From UBA4416 sp038327195 (lineage in GTDB: Bacteria > Bacteroidota > Bacteroidia > B-17B0 > Aurantibacillaceae): a stretch of DNA of 64,000 nt. Both the position numbers and the translations under genes were made by a program. The notes under the pieces were generated by a model, which worked only from the letters and a program-made list of their open reading frames with translations, did not search any database and was not told the DNA's origin. The stretch's first letter is position 1. Each line of letters opens with the position of its first letter. Location: the NCBI GenBank assembly GCA_038327195.1, contig JBBQKU010000018.1:10507-74506 (forward strand), written 5' to 3'. This document shows positions 32,829-42,834 of this stretch, one piece after another.

Positions 32829-34280
32829 ATGAGCATTTACGATAAATATAAAGCTGTCATTGGTTTAGAATGCCACATTCAGTTATCTACAAAAACAAAA
32901 ATGTATAGCAATGATATTGCTGAATATGGCGCTTTGCCTAATTCAAACATCAGTGTAATTACTTTAGGCCACCCAGGCACTTTGCCAAAAGTGAATAAAA
33001 AAGCGATAGAATATGCCGTAAAATTAGGATTAGCAATGAATTGTGAGATTCGTGAAGAGAACCAGTTTGCACGAAAAAATTATTTTTATGCAGATTTACC
33101 TAAAGGTTATCAAATAACACAAGATAAAACACCTATTTGTAATGGAGGTTGGGTTGATATTAAATTAAAAGATGGAAGTATAAAGAGGATAAATTTAACC
33201 CGTATTCACATGGAAGAAGATGCTGGTAAAAGTTTACATGATGTTGATCCTTTTGAAACGCTAATAGATTTAAACAGAGCTGGCACACCTTTATTAGAAA
33301 TTGTTACAGAACCTGATTTTACTGGCGGTGACGATGCTTATATTTATTTGAATGAGGTTCGTAAATTAGTTCGCTACTTAGATATTTGTGATGGAAATAT
33401 GGAAGAAGGTTCTTTGCGTTGTGATGCAAATATTTCGGTAATGCTTTTAGATGCTAAAGAATACGGAAAAAAAGTTGAGGTTAAAAACATGAATTCGTTC
33501 AGAAATGTACAACGAGCAATTGATTTTGAAATTAAACGCCAAATTGATTTATTAGAAGCTGGGGGTGAAATTGCTGGCGAAACCCGTAGTTTTGAAGCAA
33601 CTAATGGTTCCACATTTTCATTAAGAAGTAAAGAAAATGCAAATGATTACCGATATTTTCCTGAACCTGATTTACAACCTGTTATTGTAAAACAAGATTA
33701 TATTGACAGTATAAAAGCGTTGATGCCCGAATTACCAAGTGATTTATTACATAGATATACAAAGGAGTTTGGCTTATCAGAATATGATGCTAATAATTTA
33801 ATTGATATTAAAGCAATAGCATTTTATTTTAATGAATTAGTTTCTTTTACTAAGAATCATAAAGCTGCGGCTAATTGGATGATGGGAAGTGTAAAATCTT
33901 ATTTAAATGAAAATGCAATTACAATTGATAAATTTAAAATCTTACCAAAATCAATTGCAGAAATTATTTCTTTAATTGATGAAGGAAAAATTAGTAATGC
34001 TGTTGCTACTCAAAAATTATTTCCTGAATTAATTTTAAATCCAACTGAGTCGCCATTAAGTATTGCTCAACGTTTAGATATTATACAAAGTAATGATACT
34101 GGAGCTTTACAAGAATTGGTTAATCAAGCATTAGCAAAGTACCCTGAAAAAATTATTGAATACAAATCTGGAAAAGTGAATTTATTAGGATTGTTTGTTG
34201 GTGAAGTTATGAAATTAGGAAAAGGAAAAGCTGATCCTAAAATGGCTAACCAATTAGTAAAAGAAGCTTTAGAAAAATAA
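32829..34280 (+). CDS. gatB: Asp/Glu-tRNA amidotransferase subunit B
   Basis: GatB is the tRNA-binding kinase subunit of GatCAB, which turns Glu-tRNA(Gln) and Asp-tRNA(Asn) into Gln- and Asn-tRNA. The 483-residue protein begins YKAVIGLECHIQLSTKTKM and has the family motifs HMEEDAGKSLHD, DLNRAGTPLLEIVTEPD and GSLRCDANISV, plus a C-terminal YqeY-like helical domain. It begins 101 bases after attR, so before the element inserted it lay just downstream of tRNA-Gln. gatA and gatC are not nearby. Confidence 0.97.
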   Translation: MSIYDKYKAVIGLECHIQLSTKTKMYSNDIAEYGALPNSNISVITLGHPGTLPKVNKKAIEYAVKLGLAMNCEIREENQFARKNYFYADLPKGYQITQDKTPICNGGWVDIKLKDGSIKRINLTRIHMEEDAGKSLHDVDPFETLIDLNRAGTPLLEIVTEPDFTGGDDAYIYLNEVRKLVRYLDICDGNMEEGSLRCDANISVMLLDAKEYGKKVEVKNMNSFRNVQRAIDFEIKRQIDLLEAGGEIAGETRSFEATNGSTFSLRSKENANDYRYFPEPDLQPVIVKQDYIDSIKALMPELPSDLLHRYTKEFGLSEYDANNLIDIKAIAFYFNELVSFTKNHKAAANWMMGSVKSYLNENAITIDKFKILPKSIAEIISLIDEGKISNAVATQKLFPELILNPTESPLSIAQRLDIIQSNDTGALQELVNQALAKYPEKIIEYKSGKVNLLGLFVGEVMKLGKGKADPKMANQLVKEALEK

Positions 34281-34288
34281 ATTCTAAA

Positions 34289-34645
34289 ATGCACTTAGAA
34301 GAATTACGTGATTATTGTTTAAGCAAAAAGGGAGTAGAGGAGGCTTTACCATTTGGGCCTGAAACATTAGTGTTTAAAGTAATGGGAAAATTATTTTTAC
34401 TAACTGGTATCGAAAACAATCCAATCCAATTTAATGTAAAATGTTTGCCTGAAAAAGCAATTGAATTACGAGAAACCTTTTCTTGTGTGATTCCAGGTTA
34501 TCATATGAATAAACAACATTGGAATACTATTATTTGTGATGGTTCGGTTAATAAGAAAATAATTTTCAGTTGGATTGATGATAGCTACACTTTAGTAGTA
34601 AATAGTTTGACTAAAAAATTAAAAGAAGAACTAGAAAGTTTATAG
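34289..34645 (+). CDS. MmcQ/YjbR family protein
   Basis: This 118-residue protein matches the YjbR/MmcQ fold: LSKKGVEEALPFGPETLVFKVMGKLFLLTG at the start, FNVKCLPEKAIELRE and GYHMNKQHWNTI in the middle, then WIDDSYTLVVNSLTKKLK. Members have a CyaY-like fold and have been proposed to bind DNA; the cellular role is unsettled. It lies eight bases after gatB and overlaps the convergent CoA-transferase gene by six bases. Confidence 0.9.
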   Translation: MHLEELRDYCLSKKGVEEALPFGPETLVFKVMGKLFLLTGIENNPIQFNVKCLPEKAIELRETFSCVIPGYHMNKQHWNTIICDGSVNKKIIFSWIDDSYTLVVNSLTKKLKEELESL

Positions 34646-35719
34646 TATATCGAATGCAATTGAATTTACTGTATGTAAAATCTGATTTTTATAAATGGTT
34701 TTTTTAATCATTTTTTTTGCCATTGGTAATTCAAAAACTTCTTTTAAATTTCTTATTTTTCCTATTGGAATATCATTTTCAATACAATGATTGTAAATAC
34801 TTTTAAAAGTCAACGTTTTAATTTTAGTATTTAAAACTTCAAATAATAATTCTCTATTTTTTACACGGAGTTGATTTGTTGAAAATTTTGTATTCGATTT
34901 TATTTCCGAAAGTTTCAAAATATCTAGCAATTCTATAAACTGATGGTTTGATCCTATTGCAAAGGTAATTTGATGTTTGTCTTTAGTTGTAAAAATTTCA
35001 CCATAAGGTGCAATATTAGGGTGAAGTGAGCCATTAGCTATGGGTAAATCATTTGCAATTAACCAGTTTGTTGCTTGGTTTGCTAATGATGCAATAGCAG
35101 TATCAAATAACGAAACAGAGACATGACATCCTGAGTTTGTTTTAGTTTTATTAAGTAAGGCAATTAAAATAGCTTCTTTTAATTGATGTGATGCTAAAAC
35201 ATCAATAAGTGCAACTGGCATTTTTAAAGGTTGAGATTTTTTTTCACCATTCATAAACATAAAACCACTTTCTGCTTGTAAAATCAAATCATAAGCTGTT
35301 CTATAAATGTTAGTTCCAAATCCTGTTATTGATGCATAAATTAATTTTGAATTTATTTTTTTGACAGTTTTGTAATCTAATTTTAATTTAATGTCGTCGC
35401 CTTGTTTAAAATTTGTAATTAAAACATCAGCTGTTTGGATGAATTCATATACTTTTTTTAAATCATTTGGATTTTTAATATCTAACAGAATACTTTTTTT
35501 ACCAGTATTGATACTCCAATAATAGGCACTTGTTGACTCTTTTTCGTTTTCAGATTTTAATTTCCAAGAGCGAGTTACATCACCTTTAGTGGTTTTGTTT
35601 TCAATTTTAATTACTTCTGCACCTAATTCTGAAAAAAATAAACCAACCGAAGGGCCAGCTAAAACACTTGATAATTCAACGATTTTTAAGTTTGAAAAAA
35701 TAGAACTTATTTTTTTCAC
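34640..35719 (-). CDS. CaiB/BaiF (family III) CoA-transferase
   Basis: This 359-residue enzyme resembles family III CoA-transferases: LSSVLAGPSVGLFFSELGAEVIKIE at the N-terminus, YYWSINTGKKSILLDIKN, ITGFG and TAYDLILQAESGF, where the aspartate is the residue that carries the acyl-CoA intermediate. It probably moves CoA between carboxylic acids in the cytoplasm; the acids are unknown. It is slightly shorter than typical (about 400). Translation seems to start at GTG 35719, with no better in-frame ATG. It follows a T9SS gene on the same strand by nine bases. Confidence 0.85.
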   Translation of the reverse strand: MKKISSIFSNLKIVELSSVLAGPSVGLFFSELGAEVIKIENKTTKGDVTRSWKLKSENEKESTSAYYWSINTGKKSILLDIKNPNDLKKVYEFIQTADVLITNFKQGDDIKLKLDYKTVKKINSKLIYASITGFGTNIYRTAYDLILQAESGFMFMNGEKKSQPLKMPVALIDVLASHQLKEAILIALLNKTKTNSGCHVSVSLFDTAIASLANQATNWLIANDLPIANGSLHPNIAPYGEIFTTKDKHQITFAIGSNHQFIELLDILKLSEIKSNTKFSTNQLRVKNRELLFEVLNTKIKTLTFKSIYNHCIENDIPIGKIRNLKEVFELPMAKKMIKKTIYKNQILHTVNSIAFDIL

Positions 35720-35728
35720 ATTAGTATT

Positions 35729-36901
35729 TTAATGTTGAATAATAATTTTCTCTGTTACGGAATTACCATTTTGTTTTACTGTTACAAAATATAAACCATT
35801 TTTTAAATCACTAAGATTGATTTGACTTTTTTCGTTTTGAGAATTAAGCTTGCTTAAAATCAATTCCCCTAATATATTCGTTAAATGAATTTCTATAACT
35901 TCTGATGATTGAGAATTTACTTCAATATTTAATTTATCATTTGCAGGATTAGGATAGAATAACGTATTTAAATTATTTTTTATTTCTTCAGTGCCAACAA
36001 TTGCAAGACACGTATTCATACAAGTACAATATGTAGTAGTACTAGCAATTGTTCCACCAGGCCCATCTAGCCCAAGTGTTGGATGTCCAACATCACAAAT
36101 ATCAACATGGCTAATTGCAGAACCTATTGTTCCTGTGCTTCCTGATAATCCAGTTATAGAAAAACCTCCACAACTCGATAACGGTGCGCCAGTTATAGTA
36201 GCATCATTGTACCAGTTTCTTCCAACATTAACCATACAATTAGTTATAAAATTAGCACTTGAGCCATTTAAAAAATCTCTTTGAATGGTAACAAATTTAT
36301 TATTTGTGAAAATACTGTTATGTGCATTTCCAAAATCTAAGGCTACATTAACATTTCCATTATTTGTAAAATTGCTATTATAATCATTGCCTAAACTTCC
36401 TGAAAGATTAATCGTTCCATTGTTTACATAAACCCCAATTGAATCATACATTAAAACAGAATTGACATTACCATTATTTGTAGCACTCGCATTAATTGCT
36501 ACTGCAAATGCTTTATTTATTTGTGTTCCATTATTTACGAAGTTTGATGCAGCATCTGTAATAAGAAGGCTATCAGCATCTGTAACTGAATAATTTGTAA
36601 AAGTTCCAGCTGATGAAACCAATAAATTTCCAACAGTAATATTTCCATAATTTCTTAACGTACCGCCAGCTACCCAAAAATTGGATGAATTTATTTTTCC
36701 TTCATTACAAACTGAACCACCTGCTGTTACGGTTATAAGTCCCGTTACAGTTCCTGTAGACGAAATACATAGTGTTTGTCCGGCACTAATAATTTGATTT
36801 AAAGTATTTAATCCTGATATAGTTGTTGTACAACCTGTGCATTGAGCAGATGAAAATTTCGTGAAACTAATTAAGCTTAAAATGAGTATGAGTTTTTTCA
36901 T
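35729..36901 (-). CDS. T9SS type A sorted secreted protein, beta-strand rich
   Basis: This protein starts best at ATG 36901 (MKKLILILSL), which gives a standard signal peptide ending SSAQ; an upstream ATG adds nine residues that spoil it. The body is low-complexity, with many NNG and N/T/S-rich short strands (for example TVTAGGSVCNEG, NNGNVNVALDFGN) resembling beta-helix or adhesin repeats. Residues from LFYPNPAND onwards form the T9SS type A sorting domain. It is likely a surface or secreted protein of unknown function. It is in the same direction as trpS but is unrelated in role. Confidence 0.82.
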   Translation of the reverse strand: MKKLILILSLISFTKFSSAQCTGCTTTISGLNTLNQIISAGQTLCISSTGTVTGLITVTAGGSVCNEGKINSSNFWVAGGTLRNYGNITVGNLLVSSAGTFTNYSVTDADSLLITDAASNFVNNGTQINKAFAVAINASATNNGNVNSVLMYDSIGVYVNNGTINLSGSLGNDYNSNFTNNGNVNVALDFGNAHNSIFTNNKFVTIQRDFLNGSSANFITNCMVNVGRNWYNDATITGAPLSSCGGFSITGLSGSTGTIGSAISHVDICDVGHPTLGLDGPGGTIASTTTYCTCMNTCLAIVGTEEIKNNLNTLFYPNPANDKLNIEVNSQSSEVIEIHLTNILGELILSKLNSQNEKSQINLSDLKNGLYFVTVKQNGNSVTEKIIIQH

Positions 36902-36917
36902 GATATATTTTTTTAGG

Positions 36918-37889
36918 TTAAAATCCAAGAACAGTTCTTAATTGTAATATTTTTTGTTGTGCAATTTTTCTAGCTTTTGCTTCTCCAATTATTAATTGTT
37001 TTTCAATTAATTCGGGATTAGCCATTAATTCATTATATATTTTGCGAGGATTTTCAAACTTAACTAAAAGTAATTCGTATAATGCTACTTTTGCATGCCC
37101 ATATCCATAACCACCTTTAGTATAATTGGTTTTCATTTCCTCTATTTGAGATTCACTTGCTATTAATTTATAAAGATTAAATACATTACATGTTTCATAA
37201 TCTTTTGGATCTTCTAAAGGAGTGCTGTCGGTTTCAATTGTTTTAACAACTTTAAGTAATTCCTTTTCTGGCAAAAATATATTTATAAAATTATTGTAAG
37301 ATTTACTCATTTTTTGTCCATCAATTCCTGGAACAATCATTACGTTTGAATCTATCTTTCCTTCAGGTAAAACAAAAACATCTTGCTGGTATTCATGATT
37401 TATTTTTGCTGCAATATCTCTAGCCATTTCAATATGCTGAATCTGATCTTTTCCCACAGGAATAAATTCGGCATCATACAAAATAATATCAGCTGCCATT
37501 AAAACTGGATAGGTGAATAGCCCCGAATTCACTTCTTTTAACCTATCTGCTTTATCTTTAAACGAGTGTGCGTTTGCAAGCATTGGATAGGGAGTAAAAC
37601 AATTTAAATACCAAGTTAATTCACATACTTCAGGAATACGACTTTGACGATATAACATGTTTTTTTGAGTGTCAAAACCAAAGGCTAACCATGTTGCGGC
37701 TACAGAGTTTACACTTTCAACTCTTGCAGGAGCAGTTTTTTGAGATATAAGCGAATGCAAGTCAGCAATAAAAAAAAGAGATTCATTATCCGATTGTTTA
37801 CTAAGTTCAATTGCTGGTATTACTGCGCCTAATATATTTCCTAAATGAGGTATGTTATTACTTGTTATTCCAGTTAGTATTCGAGCCAT
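36918..37889 (-). CDS. trpS: Tryptophanyl-tRNA synthetase
   Basis: TrpRS joins tryptophan to its tRNA. The 323-residue class I enzyme has the HIGH-type motif as PHLGN, residues NSGLFTYPVLMAADI and GKDQIQHIEMARD of the active site, and the KMSKS loop GQKMSKSYNN. It lacks extra domains, as is usual for the bacterial enzyme. It follows lpxA by 18 bases on the minus strand and may be cotranscribed with the lipid A genes. Confidence 0.97.
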   Translation of the reverse strand: MARILTGITSNNIPHLGNILGAVIPAIELSKQSDNESLFFIADLHSLISQKTAPARVESVNSVAATWLAFGFDTQKNMLYRQSRIPEVCELTWYLNCFTPYPMLANAHSFKDKADRLKEVNSGLFTYPVLMAADIILYDAEFIPVGKDQIQHIEMARDIAAKINHEYQQDVFVLPEGKIDSNVMIVPGIDGQKMSKSYNNFINIFLPEKELLKVVKTIETDSTPLEDPKDYETCNVFNLYKLIASESQIEEMKTNYTKGGYGYGHAKVALYELLLVKFENPRKIYNELMANPELIEKQLIIGEAKARKIAQQKILQLRTVLGF

Positions 37890-37907
37890 GTTTTTTTGTT
37901 AAAGAAT

Positions 37908-38681
37908 TTAAATTCCTTTTATTATTCCATCGGTTGATTTTTTAATAAACTCAACAATTTGGTTTCTTATTTCAGTATCATTTATTTCTTGAATAACCAA
38001 ATCTAAAGCATTTGAAATACTATGACCTCTTACAAATATTAAGCGATAAATATCTTCAATATGATTAATTACTTCTTTTTCAAATCCACGTCGTGCAAGG
38101 CCAACCGTATTTACACCGATGTATTGTAATGGTTCACGTGCTACACGAATATATGGTGGAACATTTTTTCTAACTTTTGAACCACCAGCTAAAAAACTAT
38201 GTGCTCCAATTGTTACAAATTGTTGAATTGCTCCCATGCCTTCAACTATTACAAAATCTTCAATGGTAACATGACCAGCTAATCCGGTATAATTTGCAAT
38301 TATAACATTGTTTCCAATAATACAATCATGAGCGATATGAACATATGCCATTAACATACAATTATCTCCGATTTTTGTAGTCATTCTATCTGCAGTACCT
38401 TTATGAACTGTAACATACTCTCGTATAATTGTATTATTACCAATGACAGTATTTGATTTTTCGCCTTTGTATTTTAAATCTTGGGAAACAATTCCAATCA
38501 CTGCTCCTGGAAAAATTTGGCAATTACTTCCAATAATTGTATCAGGATAAATAAGTGCATTTGGATGAATGTGAGTGTTGTCGCCTATTTCAACATCTTC
38601 ATATATTGTGACAAATGCTTCAATAGTTACGTTACTTCCAATTTTTGCTTTTGGGCTAATGTTTGCAAGTGGAGAAATCAT
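37908..38681 (-). CDS. lpxA: UDP-N-acetylglucosamine acyltransferase
   Basis: LpxA adds the first 3-hydroxyacyl chain to UDP-GlcNAc, starting lipid A synthesis. The 257-residue protein is built of hexapeptide repeats ([IV]-G-x-N) forming a left-handed beta-helix, with the catalytic histidine in MAYVHIAHDCIIG. A short C-terminal helical domain follows IRVAREPLQYIGVN. It lies after the lpxC-fabZ fusion by 16 bases. Confidence 0.97.
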   Translation of the reverse strand: MISPLANISPKAKIGSNVTIEAFVTIYEDVEIGDNTHIHPNALIYPDTIIGSNCQIFPGAVIGIVSQDLKYKGEKSNTVIGNNTIIREYVTVHKGTADRMTTKIGDNCMLMAYVHIAHDCIIGNNVIIANYTGLAGHVTIEDFVIVEGMGAIQQFVTIGAHSFLAGGSKVRKNVPPYIRVAREPLQYIGVNTVGLARRGFEKEVINHIEDIYRLIFVRGHSISNALDLVIQEINDTEIRNQIVEFIKKSTDGIIKGI

Positions 38682-38697
38682 AATTTTTATATTTGAA

Positions 38698-40131
38698 TTA
38701 TTGAGCTAAAACAACGTTTGGTGTTTTTAAATCTTCTTCTTTCATTCTTACTATTTGAGCCATCATTTCAGCTTCCATAACTGGTTTGTTATTAACATAA
38801 GCTGTTCCTCTCATATGGCAAATGCCTCGGCGAATTGGTGTTAGTAAATTTAAGCTAAACACAACAGTATCTCCGGGTACCACTTTTTGTTTAAACTTCA
38901 CACTATCAATTTTCATGAAGTATGTTAAATAATTTTCCGGATCAGGAACAGTTTTTAAAACTAGTACACCACCGCATTGAGCCATTGCTTCAATTAACAA
39001 AACGCCTGGCATTACTGGATTTCCTGGAAAATGCCCATTAAAGAATTCTTCATTTAAAGTGACATTTTTTACTCCAATGACATGAGTTAATGAAATTTCC
39101 ATTATTTTATCAATTAATAAAAATGGTTGCCTGTGAGGAAGCAACTTCATAATATCAGTAATATTTAAAACTGGAGGAAGTGTTAAATCTATTTTTAAGA
39201 AATCTTTTTCTGACTTTTTCTTTTTAACTAATTCTTTAAGCTTTTTTGCAAAAGCAACGTTTCCAGCATGTCCTGGTCGACCTGCTAAAACATGTAATTT
39301 TAAAGGTTTTCCAACTAGCGCCAAATCACCAACAATGTCAAGTAATTTATGACGAGCTGGCTCATTAAAGAATCTAAGTTTTGTGTTATTTAAAACGCCA
39401 CGGCCTTTAACTTCTACATCAGGCTTATTAAATACTTTACGTAAATAATCTAATTTTTCTTTTGGCAATTCGCTGTCAACAAGCACAATTGCATTATCCA
39501 TGTCACCGCCTTTAATTAAGTCGTGTTGAATTAAGGCTTCCAATTCGCGTAAAAATACAAATGTTCTACAGGGCGCAATTTCCTCTTTAAATTCACCTAC
39601 ATGGTACATTGATGCGTGTTGAGTTCCTAATACTTCACTTCCGTAATCCACCATTACAGTAACTCTAAATGCATCTTGAGGAACAGCTAACATTTCTACT
39701 TTTTTAATAGGATCTTCAAATGTTAAACTTTCGTCTAATACAAAATAATCTCTAAATGCTTCTTGCTCAACAATTCCTGCTTCTTCTAATATTTCAATAA
39801 AATTAATTGAACTACCATCCATAATTGGCATTTCTGGACCTGTAACTTGTATTAAACAGTTATCAATTCCAAGACCTACTAATGCTGCCAGTACGTGCTC
39901 AGTCGTATGAACACGTGCCCCATTTTTTTCTAAAGTAGTTCCTCTTGAAGTATCAACAACTAAATCGCAATCAGCGTCTATAATAGGTTGACCTTCTAAA
40001 TCTGTTCTTTGAAATTTATACCAATGTCCAATTTCTGCTGGATTAAAAGTTAATGTAACTGGTTTTCCTGTGTGTAAGCCTTTTCCTGTAATAGAAACTG
40101 CTTTTTTTATGGTTCTTTGTTTATCGCTCAT
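38698..40131 (-). CDS. lpxC/fabZ: LpxC-FabZ fusion: lipid A deacetylase and acyl-ACP dehydratase
   Basis: This 477-residue protein joins two enzymes, as is normal in Bacteroidota. Residues 1 to about 300 are the LpxC deacetylase (committed lipid A step): TTEHVLAALVG and the HKLLDIVGD histidine and aspartate bind zinc, and HAGNVAFAK ends the domain. From about 330 comes FabZ, a 3-hydroxyacyl-ACP dehydratase with LLPHRQPFLLID and the catalytic histidine and glutamate in GHFPGNPVMPGVLLIEAMAQ. The fusion may tie lipid A synthesis to fatty acid synthesis. Confidence 0.97.
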   Translation of the reverse strand: MSDKQRTIKKAVSITGKGLHTGKPVTLTFNPAEIGHWYKFQRTDLEGQPIIDADCDLVVDTSRGTTLEKNGARVHTTEHVLAALVGLGIDNCLIQVTGPEMPIMDGSSINFIEILEEAGIVEQEAFRDYFVLDESLTFEDPIKKVEMLAVPQDAFRVTVMVDYGSEVLGTQHASMYHVGEFKEEIAPCRTFVFLRELEALIQHDLIKGGDMDNAIVLVDSELPKEKLDYLRKVFNKPDVEVKGRGVLNNTKLRFFNEPARHKLLDIVGDLALVGKPLKLHVLAGRPGHAGNVAFAKKLKELVKKKKSEKDFLKIDLTLPPVLNITDIMKLLPHRQPFLLIDKIMEISLTHVIGVKNVTLNEEFFNGHFPGNPVMPGVLLIEAMAQCGGVLVLKTVPDPENYLTYFMKIDSVKFKQKVVPGDTVVFSLNLLTPIRRGICHMRGTAYVNNKPVMEAEMMAQIVRMKEEDLKTPNVVLAQ

Positions 40132-40173
40132 ATTTTGCTTTTAGACAATGTGTCAATTCGTAAGTGTATTATT

Positions 40174-41208
40174 TTAATTATTTTTTAATTTTTTTTCTAT
40201 TTCATTTAGTTTAGTATTCAATTTTGGTAACGTTTTAAAAAGTACATAACTTCTTCTGAAATCCCCTAAACTAAAGGACGGCGAACCTTGCACTATTTCA
40301 TTTTCTTTTTCTATTGAAGAGCCAACGCCAGCTTGGCCGGCAATTTTAACTCCATCTGCAATTTTTATATGCCCAACAATTCCAACCTGTGCTGCAATCA
40401 TACAGTTTTTACCTACTTTTGTAGAGCCTGCAACTCCTGAAAGCCCTGCAATCACGGTATTTTCTCCTATTTCAACATTATGTGCAATTTGAACTAAATT
40501 ATCTAATTTAACGCCTCTACGAAGTATCGTAGAACCAAGAGTGGCTCTATCAATTGCGCAATTTGAACCTATTTCAATATTATCTTCAATTACTACATTT
40601 CCTATTTGAGGAACCTTAGAGAATTCTTTCCCATCTTGAGGAGCAAATCCAAATCCATCACTTCCAATGACAGTGTTTGAATGAATAGTAACCTGGTTTC
40701 CAATTTTACATTCATGATATACTTTTACACCAGAAAATAATGTTGTATTGTTTCCAATTGCGCAATTATCTCCTACATATGTATGAGGATATAGCTTTAC
40801 ATTATTACCAATTTTTACATTATTACCGATATATGCAAAAGCAGCAACATAGCAATTATCTCCTAAAACAGCACTTTCACTAATAAAAGAGGGTTGCTCA
40901 ATTCCAGATTTTTCGCCTTTTACTTGATTGTACATTTCTAATAACTTTGCAAAACTTGCATAAGAGTCATCCACTCTAATTAATGTGCAACTAGATTTTA
41001 TTGGTCTATCAAGTACAAGAGATTTGTTTACAATGACAATACTTGCATCTGTTTCATAAATATAATTAGTGTATTTAGGATTTGCTAAAAACGATAAAGT
41101 ACCTGTTATTCCTTCTTCAATTTTAGAAAGATTTGACACCATCATTTGTTCGTCTCCTTCAACGATTCCATCAAGTAATAGTGCTATTTGAACTGCAGAA
41201 AATTCCAT
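40174..41208 (-). CDS. lpxD: UDP-3-O-(3-hydroxyacyl)glucosamine N-acyltransferase
   Basis: LpxD adds the second acyl chain in lipid A synthesis. The 344-residue protein has an N-terminal UDP-sugar-binding domain (LSFLANPKYTNYIYETDA) followed by hexapeptide repeats and the catalytic histidine in VQIAHNVEIGENT. The DRATLG and GGSxGxAGS-like VAGSTKVG motifs are typical. It is the first gene of the lpxD-lpxC/fabZ-lpxA-trpS run. A -7 box ends four bases before its start. Confidence 0.97.
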   Translation of the reverse strand: MEFSAVQIALLLDGIVEGDEQMMVSNLSKIEEGITGTLSFLANPKYTNYIYETDASIVIVNKSLVLDRPIKSSCTLIRVDDSYASFAKLLEMYNQVKGEKSGIEQPSFISESAVLGDNCYVAAFAYIGNNVKIGNNVKLYPHTYVGDNCAIGNNTTLFSGVKVYHECKIGNQVTIHSNTVIGSDGFGFAPQDGKEFSKVPQIGNVVIEDNIEIGSNCAIDRATLGSTILRRGVKLDNLVQIAHNVEIGENTVIAGLSGVAGSTKVGKNCMIAAQVGIVGHIKIADGVKIAGQAGVGSSIEKENEIVQGSPSFSLGDFRRSYVLFKTLPKLNTKLNEIEKKLKNN

Positions 41209-41212
41209 ATTC

Positions 41213-41220
41213 CAAATATA
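41213..41220 (-). promoter_or_regulatory. Candidate -7 box TATATTTG abutting lpxD
   Basis: The minus-strand box ends four bases before the lpxD ATG, the same spacing as at int. A message starting at the usual distance would be leaderless. I see no -33 box. Confidence 0.35.
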
Positions 41221-41305
41221 ATGGTTTTATGGATATTTTAAATAACTATTTAGATAATAATAGCATTTAAACAGTTCAATAATTTTTGTTGATTCGAAGT
41301 ATTTA

Positions 41306-42772
41306 CTACGGGTATTGATATGCGCCAGCATCTATGCTAGGTGAGCGGATAGCACCAAGTATATCAGTTTGAACGAATAAGTATGGATAGATGGTTGAAA
41401 CTCCTGGGTCACCTATGTTTCTTGCAGCTGAAGTAGAGCCAATTTTAAAATCATATGTAGATGCACTTATAAAACTTGCAGATTGGTTAAATACATTATT
41501 GATTGATGTTGTGCCTGTAAATGCGGGAGTTTTTATTAAACAGCTATTAAATTTATAGTTTTTTGCAAAAGTGGATGCCGAATTTATATCTAATTCTAAC
41601 TCATTTGAAAGACTTCCGTCAATAATACAATTTCCAAAATAAGCACTATCTAAAGCGAAATATTGAGCCCCCGAATAATTATCAATATGAAGGCATGGTT
41701 GAGTTCCACGCCCACCGTCTTGGTTAAAATAATTAGCAAATGTGGTATGTAAAAAAGTGTAATTTCCTCCTAAAGTTAAGGCTGCGCAGTATTCTTTACA
41801 ATTCACTACAACATTATTACTTCCCCATAAATTGAAAGCAACCCCATAAATTCCCCATTTTGAGCAATTTTTAATAATGGTATTGGTTAATCGAAGGCGC
41901 TTTGGTTGTGAAATATTTAATAATACTTCGGCCTGAACTCCAATATATCCATTTTTTATTATAGCGTAATTTATATAATTGTCAGTATGACCTTCATTTA
42001 TCCAAATTCTATCCCATTGTCCTGGCACGTCAGCATAATCTAATTCTCGTCTATCACCTTGAAAAGTGACTTCATTTCCTTTTGTTCCATTAATTTGTAA
42101 GGTTCCATAACGATAAACCCACAATCCTGCATTTTGGTGCAAATACACTTTTACTCCAGCCGCAATAGTTAACTTTTGCGTTGAATCAACAACTAGCCAG
42201 CCGTAAATAACATGTGGTTTATCATTAATCCAATTAACAGTAACGTTTGTGCCAGATGAAACAGTAGAGTAAGGTAAAAAACCAGTTTTATATTGTATCG
42301 CTTTATCAGGAAAATGGTAATAAGCATCCTGACCCCAAGCCTCTAATGCAACACTTTGTTCATTCCCATTAACATCAAATAAGATTTTATCTTGAATAAT
42401 GAATGGACTTGAAGTAACTGGTAAAGTAGGATTAACATTCACCTGAATGAAAATATAAATACTGTCTTGTGCTAAAATTTCAACATTTGACACTGATTTT
42501 CCTGGTGTTCCATCTACATTTAAGATAAACATTGATGAGTTTCCATTTTGCAATCTAACAGATGAAATATTTATTTTCTGTTTATTCATGTTTCGAACCC
42601 TAATTTGGCGTGTTGTAGAGCCTATAGTCGTAAAAACAGTATCAAATAATACAGAATCCTGTGAAAATGATATTTTCGCATTGGTGTCGGTAATAAATTT
42701 ATCCTTCTTACAAGAAGTAAAAGCTACTGATAAACAGATTGTTATGAAAATAAAGATGAAGATTTTGTTCAT
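41306..42772 (-). CDS. Lipoprotein with right-handed beta-helix-like body
   Basis: This 488-residue protein begins with a lipoprotein signal peptide; the lipobox AFTSC gives lipidated C21, and KKDKF follows. The mature protein has a beta-sandwich-like part (KISFSQDSVLFDTVFTTIGSTTR) and then many short strands with NNVVVNCKEYCAALTLGGNY-like repeats, suggesting a right-handed parallel beta-helix of the pectate-lyase-like fold. No catalytic residues are identifiable. It is probably anchored to the membrane and faces outside; its ligand is unknown. Similar proteins are common in Bacteroidota. Confidence 0.75.
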   Translation of the reverse strand: MNKIFIFIFITICLSVAFTSCKKDKFITDTNAKISFSQDSVLFDTVFTTIGSTTRQIRVRNMNKQKINISSVRLQNGNSSMFILNVDGTPGKSVSNVEILAQDSIYIFIQVNVNPTLPVTSSPFIIQDKILFDVNGNEQSVALEAWGQDAYYHFPDKAIQYKTGFLPYSTVSSGTNVTVNWINDKPHVIYGWLVVDSTQKLTIAAGVKVYLHQNAGLWVYRYGTLQINGTKGNEVTFQGDRRELDYADVPGQWDRIWINEGHTDNYINYAIIKNGYIGVQAEVLLNISQPKRLRLTNTIIKNCSKWGIYGVAFNLWGSNNVVVNCKEYCAALTLGGNYTFLHTTFANYFNQDGGRGTQPCLHIDNYSGAQYFALDSAYFGNCIIDGSLSNELELDINSASTFAKNYKFNSCLIKTPAFTGTTSINNVFNQSASFISASTYDFKIGSTSAARNIGDPGVSTIYPYLFVQTDILGAIRSPSIDAGAYQYP

Positions 42773-42834
42773 TGCTCGAAGTTATACATAAGAAACGTTA
42801 AAACCATAAATTTATTATATTTTTAAAAAAAGTA

